From: Zhongshania aliphaticivorans
GTDB taxonomy: Bacteria; Pseudomonadota; Gammaproteobacteria; Pseudomonadales; Spongiibacteraceae
Length of the DNA: 64,000 nucleotides
Assembly (NCBI RefSeq): GCF_001586255.1
Contig: NZ_CP014544.1
Span: forward strand, 1,209,501-1,273,500
Reading direction: 5' to 3'
Shown: one piece after another, positions 63,213 to 64,000 of the stretch
Layout: each line of letters begins with the position of its first letter
How positions within the stretch are numbered: position 1 is the stretch's first letter
The notes under the pieces: generated by a model
The model's input: only the letters and a program-made list of their open reading frames with translations
What the model was told of the DNA's origin: nothing
Database searches by the model: none
Made by a program: the position numbers and the translations under genes

Positions 63213-64000
63213 ATGATTGAAACAAGTCCAAAGAACCTTTCTGATTTAAGCGATTCCAGTTTTCTGATTCAGCTGGTGTATCCGGCTATGCAGGCAATGG
63301 GGCTGGATGTTGAACGCATCGTTAGCGAGTGTCGAATATCCACCACTTTGCTGCAAGACCGCAGTTCGCGTTTCCCGCATGCGGCGCAACAGCAGTTCTG
63401 GCGTGTACTAGAGGACGTTAGTGGCGATCACCATATTGGCTTGCATCTAGCGGACGCGGTGCAGGTGTATCGTGGTCAGGTGCTGGAATACTTATTTTTG
63501 AGTAGCCCGAATTTTGGCGAGGGCCTCAAGCGCGCCCAAAATTATCAGCGCTTGGTTACCGATGCCATGCAATTTGAGCTGCATGTCGGTGAAACTCAGT
63601 CGAAGTTAGTTCTGGCGTTTGCCGGTGACGAAGACGATGACGATGCCCTAATCTTTCGTCATCGTAACGAGTGCTTTGCGCGATTTTTAATACGTTACTT
63701 TCAAGCGGTCACCGATGGTGCGTTTGTTGCCGACGAAGTGAATCTACTACACGATGCGGTGGGTGATGCCGACGAATACAGTAAGGTTATGGGCTGTCCG
63801 GTGCACTTTAAACAGCAGGAAGCCTCATTGGTTTTTGCCAGCAGCATACTCGCCACACCCTCAACACATGCTGAACCCGATTTATTGCGATTGCATGAGA
63901 AATTGGCCAGCAAGCAATTAGAGCGCCTGTCTCGCCAAGACGTGGTGGGCGACGTGCGACAGATCATTGCCGAAATGCTCGAGCTGGGCCAGCCCAGTTT
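63213..64000 (+). CDS. AraC-family transcriptional regulator, N-terminal part (cut by window edge)
   Basis: An open frame from ATG 63213 runs off the right edge (262 codons visible). The visible residues match the arabinose-binding-like N-terminal domain of OruR/ArgR-type AraC regulators: FLIQLVYPAMQAMGLDVERI, RFPHAAQQQFWRVLEDVSGD and HIGLHLADAVQVYRGQVLEY. Near the end, VRQIIAEMLELGQPS enters the first helix of the DNA-binding domain, whose remainder is outside. It is divergent from the MaoC-like gene. Confidence 0.85.
   Translation, partial: MIETSPKNLSDLSDSSFLIQLVYPAMQAMGLDVERIVSECRISTTLLQDRSSRFPHAAQQQFWRVLEDVSGDHHIGLHLADAVQVYRGQVLEYLFLSSPNFGEGLKRAQNYQRLVTDAMQFELHVGETQSKLVLAFAGDEDDDDALIFRHRNECFARFLIRYFQAVTDGAFVADEVNLLHDAVGDADEYSKVMGCPVHFKQQEASLVFASSILATPSTHAEPDLLRLHEKLASKQLERLSRQDVVGDVRQIIAEMLELGQPS

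Overview
The window reads as a chromosome segment from a marine-type gammaproteobacterium, most like the Cellvibrionales/Spongiibacteraceae (Zhongshania, Spongiibacter and relatives). This rests on gene content: CoA-dependent degradation genes of steroid type, large TonB-dependent receptors, a type IV pilus minor-pilin operon, PlsB, SthA and a PA3496-type small protein. The exact genus is inference. No rRNA, tRNA or CRISPR array was seen.

Layout. (1) 1-9.8 kb: a plus-strand CoA catabolic cluster with the end of an acyl-CoA dehydrogenase, a thiolase, an SDR, a YfaZ-like porin, two paired acyl-CoA dehydrogenases, a second SDR, a second thiolase and a GST. The set resembles steroid side-chain or CD-ring degradation. 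Its intergenic gaps carry unusual hairpins built of 7-bp units, and one 1.3-kb gap holds an array of about nine ~135-bp palindrome-rich units. (2) 9.8-15.9 kb, minus strand: pilV-pilW-pilX-pilY1-pilE, tightly coupled. (3) 16.3-24.2 kb, minus strand: one giant lipoprotein of about 2620 residues with Ca-binding TSP3 repeats, a Calx-beta domain, a ceramidase-like module and two different alpha/beta-hydrolase modules. (4) 24.5-32.9 kb: YgjP-type metallopeptidase, SelO, PlsB, a MAPEG protein, a TonB receptor and a GNAT acetyltransferase. (5) 33.0-34.6 kb: a decayed accessory patch with a RAYT/Y1 transposase broken by one in-frame stop and bounded by inverted repeats, beside a broken ccdA antitoxin.

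(6) 34.75-48.4 kb: a cobalamin module. A cobalamin riboswitch precedes cbiA, a NiCoT-type Co/Ni permease, cbiD, cbiJ, cbiC, cbiET, cbiL, cbiG, cbiH and cbiF. A His-rich cbiX chelatase lies convergently on the other strand. A second cobalamin riboswitch precedes a TonB receptor that does not look like classical BtuB. CbiX, CbiG and CbiD together indicate the early-cobalt (anaerobic-type) corrin ring route. Later adenosylation and lower-ligand genes are not in the window.

(7) 48.6-53.7 kb: a membrane histidine kinase with a single-domain response regulator, an LpxH-like phosphoesterase and a two-domain acyltransferase resembling ornithine-lipid synthase OlsF. (8) 53.9-58.1 kb, minus strand: alpha/beta hydrolase, M14-like metallohydrolase, glycosyltransferase, PAP2 phosphatase and methyltransferase. 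(9) 58.2-64 kb: SthA transhydrogenase, a PA3496-like protein, a DUF3014 protein, an epimerase, a MaoC-like dehydratase and the start of an AraC-type regulator that runs off the window.

The least ordinary items are the multi-hydrolase surface lipoprotein, the heptad-periodic hairpin family that abuts stop codons (and runs into the olsF-like coding sequence), the structured tandem array at 5.6-6.7 kb, and the riboswitch-controlled non-BtuB receptor.
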